From positions 1 through 7,518 of the forward strand of contig JAEZLG010000188.1 of NCBI GenBank assembly GCA_023435855.1: 7,518 nucleotides of DNA, read 5' to 3'. The notes beneath the pieces were generated by a model that worked only from the letters and a program-made list of their open reading frames with translations, did no database searches and was not told where the DNA came from. A program made the position numbers and the translations under genes. The DNA comes from Bacillota bacterium (GTDB taxonomy: Bacteria > Bacillota > Clostridia > Christensenellales > CAG-138). Below are positions 5,907 through 7,518 of this stretch, piece after piece (the stretch's first letter is position 1; each line of letters starts with the position of its first letter).

Positions 5907-7518
5907 ATGCGCGCAGTAATCATGGCGGGCGGCGAAGGCCGCCGCCTGCGGCCGCTCACCTGCACCAAGCCAAAGCCCATGGTGCCAATTTTAAACCGGC
6001 CTGTCATCGAGTATTGTTTTGATCTGCTGCGCTTGCACGGCATTACGGATATAACGGCTACACTTTTTTATCTGCCCGAAATCATCATGCAGCATGTGGG
6101 AAACGGCGAACGCTTTAACGTGGATGTGAAATACGCCATCGAGGAAAAACCTCTCGGCACTGCAGGAAGTGTTCGCGCTGCGGTACCAACGCCTACGGAT
6201 ACCACGCTTGTGTTAAGCGGTGATGCTTTGACCGATATGGACTTAAGCGCAGCGTTGAGCGCGCACAAGGAGCATGGGGCAAAGCTAACGATTGTATTAA
6301 AAAAGGTCGCTGTGCCGACGGAGTATGGTGTTGTATTACTCAGCCGCGAAAACGTCATTACACGCTTTTTGGAAAAGCCCATGCTTTCTGAGGTGTTCAG
6401 TGATCTTGCGAATACAGGTGTTTATATACTTGAGCCCGAGATATTGGAAATGATCCCTACTGACAGACCGTTTGATTTCAGCAACGATCTTTTCCCGCTT
6501 GTGATGAAAAGCGGCATTCCCATAAACGGGTATGAGACCACAGGCTACTGGTGCGATATTGGCGATCTCGAGCAATACTTGGAAGCGCAGCACGCACTGC
6601 TAGATGGTCTTTGCGCGTATATGCCCCGCGCTGTGGGGCGCGACGGCATTTTTATAGAGGAGGGCGCGCATGTTTCGAAAAAAGCGACTTTGCGCGCACC
6701 GTGCTATGTTGGGAAGGGTGCGGAAATCGCCGACGGAGCGCTTATCGATGCCTACGCGGTGATAGGCACAGGCAGCAAGGTGGGTACGGGGAGCAGTATC
6801 AAGCAGTCGGTACTAATGGAAAATGTACGCGTCCGTGAAAATGTAGAAATTCGCGGTGCGATTCTTTGCGAAGAAGCGCATATGGATATGGGTTCGGCGG
6901 CGTTTGAAAAAAGCGCTGTAGGCACAGGTACGCATGTGGGTAAGGCCGCGAAAATTAAAAAAGGCGTGCTCATTTGGCCGCAGAAAAAGCTCGCGGATGA
7001 AGGCGTATTCGGCGAAAATGTGGTTTGGCAGGAGCATGGGGAAAAGCAGATGGAAAAACTCCCTCTGCGCGGTTATTGCGACGGTGACATGAACCCACAA
7101 AACACTGCGCGCGTTGGCTGCGCGTTTGCAGCTATACACCGTTTACCCGCAGAGCTGGGTGTGGCGACGGATGGCAGCCAGCAATCCGTTATGCTCAAGC
7201 ATGCGTTGTTTTCAGGGGTTTTGTCGCAGGGTGTTGATGTGTGCGATTTCGGCGCATGTACCCCTTCCGCGTTTGAATACGCCATACGCACGTTTCGCCT
7301 AAACGGAGGTACGTATATCCGCCATAGCGCACGCAATGCTCACGAAACGGAGCTCTATTTATTTGACAATACCGGAGCGGAGCTCAAAGCGAAGGATTAT
7401 AGGAAGTTCAAGCAGGAATACGAGGAAGGGTTTAAGCGGCCCGTAACATATTCAAGACTCGGCGTGGTGGAGCATAACAACGCCGCAATTAAGGCATACG
7501 AAGCGCATATAGCAGCAA
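5907..7518 (+). CDS. Sugar-1-phosphate nucleotidyltransferase / phosphomannomutase-like fusion (3' end outside window)
   Basis: The frame is open without a stop from ATG 5907 through the right edge: 537 visible codons, end missing. Residues 1-235 are a nucleotidyltransferase domain (GlmU/ManC type) that would join a sugar-1-phosphate to an NTP. It shows MAGGEGRRLRPLT with the KPKPM lysines (6-25), metal-binding D106 in LSGDALTD, RFLEKP (153-158), NTGVYILEPEIL (169-180) and YWCDIGD (214-220). Residues 248-357 fit a left-handed beta-helix of hexapeptide repeats (YVGKGAEIADGALI and similar). From about 385 the chain resembles domain I of phosphomannomutase/phosphoglucomutase (QGVDVCDFGACTPSAFEYAI). 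The usual TASHNP active-site motif reads RHSARN (472-477): the serine position is kept but the HNP is lost. As I recall, related Clostridial and cyanobacterial fusions also have a divergent mutase part. Likely mannose-1-phosphate guanylyltransferase or glucose-1-phosphate uridylyl/adenylyltransferase; the substrate is not certain. It probably supplies nucleotide sugars for surface polysaccharide. Confidence 0.93.
   Translation, partial: MRAVIMAGGEGRRLRPLTCTKPKPMVPILNRPVIEYCFDLLRLHGITDITATLFYLPEIIMQHVGNGERFNVDVKYAIEEKPLGTAGSVRAAVPTPTDTTLVLSGDALTDMDLSAALSAHKEHGAKLTIVLKKVAVPTEYGVVLLSRENVITRFLEKPMLSEVFSDLANTGVYILEPEILEMIPTDRPFDFSNDLFPLVMKSGIPINGYETTGYWCDIGDLEQYLEAQHALLDGLCAYMPRAVGRDGIFIEEGAHVSKKATLRAPCYVGKGAEIADGALIDAYAVIGTGSKVGTGSSIKQSVLMENVRVRENVEIRGAILCEEAHMDMGSAAFEKSAVGTGTHVGKAAKIKKGVLIWPQKKLADEGVFGENVVWQEHGEKQMEKLPLRGYCDGDMNPQNTARVGCAFAAIHRLPAELGVATDGSQQSVMLKHALFSGVLSQGVDVCDFGACTPSAFEYAIRTFRLNGGTYIRHSARNAHETELYLFDNTGAELKAKDYRKFKQEYEEGFKRPVTYSRLGVVEHNNAAIKAYEAHIAA

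Noticed and set aside
6068..6973. Several minus-strand open frames and one plus-strand frame (6551-6838) in the region 3' of the lipoprotein gene
   Set aside because: They are shadows of the long + frame that runs from 5907 past the right edge, whose translation matches nucleotidyltransferase and beta-helix motifs. None of the shadows gives a recognisable protein.
1..7518. CRISPR arrays, tRNA genes, insertion sequences, phage genes, toxin-antitoxin pairs or a defence system
   Set aside because: No spaced repeats, no cloverleaf-like segment, no transposase or integrase motifs and no unexplained gene cluster were seen. The plus strand is nearly fully used by seven recognisable genes.

Overview
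The window is a bacterial chromosome segment, most likely from an uncultured or poorly studied member of the Clostridia (Firmicutes). The gene order topA-trmFO-...-hslV-hslU, the use of the folate/FAD enzyme TrmFO, purine-rich Shine-Dalgarno sites, a SleB-type cell-wall hydrolase lipoprotein and the nucleotidyltransferase/phosphomannomutase-like fusion all fit that group. Hand counts of sample lines give about 55% GC in hslU. This assignment is inference from gene content; no rRNA marker is present.

Layout, all genes on the + strand. (1) 1-716: the C-terminal end of DNA topoisomerase I (topA), cut by the window edge, with three intact four-Cys zinc ribbons. (2) 713-2011: complete trmFO, overlapping topA by ATGA. 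(3) 2012-2097: a short spacer with a possible extended -10 promoter and a perfect 10-bp tandem repeat. (4) 2098-2925: a tandem-GNAT acetyltransferase of lower GC (about 46%), sitting where many Firmicutes carry xerC. (5) 2951-3484 and 3487-4863: hslV and hslU, the two parts of the HslUV (ClpQY) ATP-dependent protease. (6) 4867-5817: a lipoprotein with an SH3b domain, two Pro/Thr linkers and a SleB-like (Hydrolase_2) domain, only 3 nt after hslU. (7) 5818-5906: a compact intergenic region with a promoter-like extended -10, a 12-bp palindrome and two hairpins, the last overlapping the next ribosome binding site. (8) 5907-7518: a long reading frame that stays open through the right edge. It encodes a sugar-1-phosphate nucleotidyltransferase, then a hexapeptide beta-helix, then a phosphomannomutase-like domain whose catalytic signature is degenerate.

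The first six genes look like one rightward transcription block of housekeeping functions (DNA topology, tRNA m5U54, proteolysis, envelope hydrolysis), perhaps with an internal start before the GNAT gene. The last gene probably has its own control region and belongs to nucleotide-sugar or cell-surface polysaccharide metabolism. I see no phage, insertion sequence, CRISPR array, tRNA or rRNA. I found no evidence of a wholly new system. The points most worth a second look are the degenerate mutase domain with its structured leader, the envelope hydrolase joined to hslUV, and the GNAT gene inside a conserved neighbourhood.
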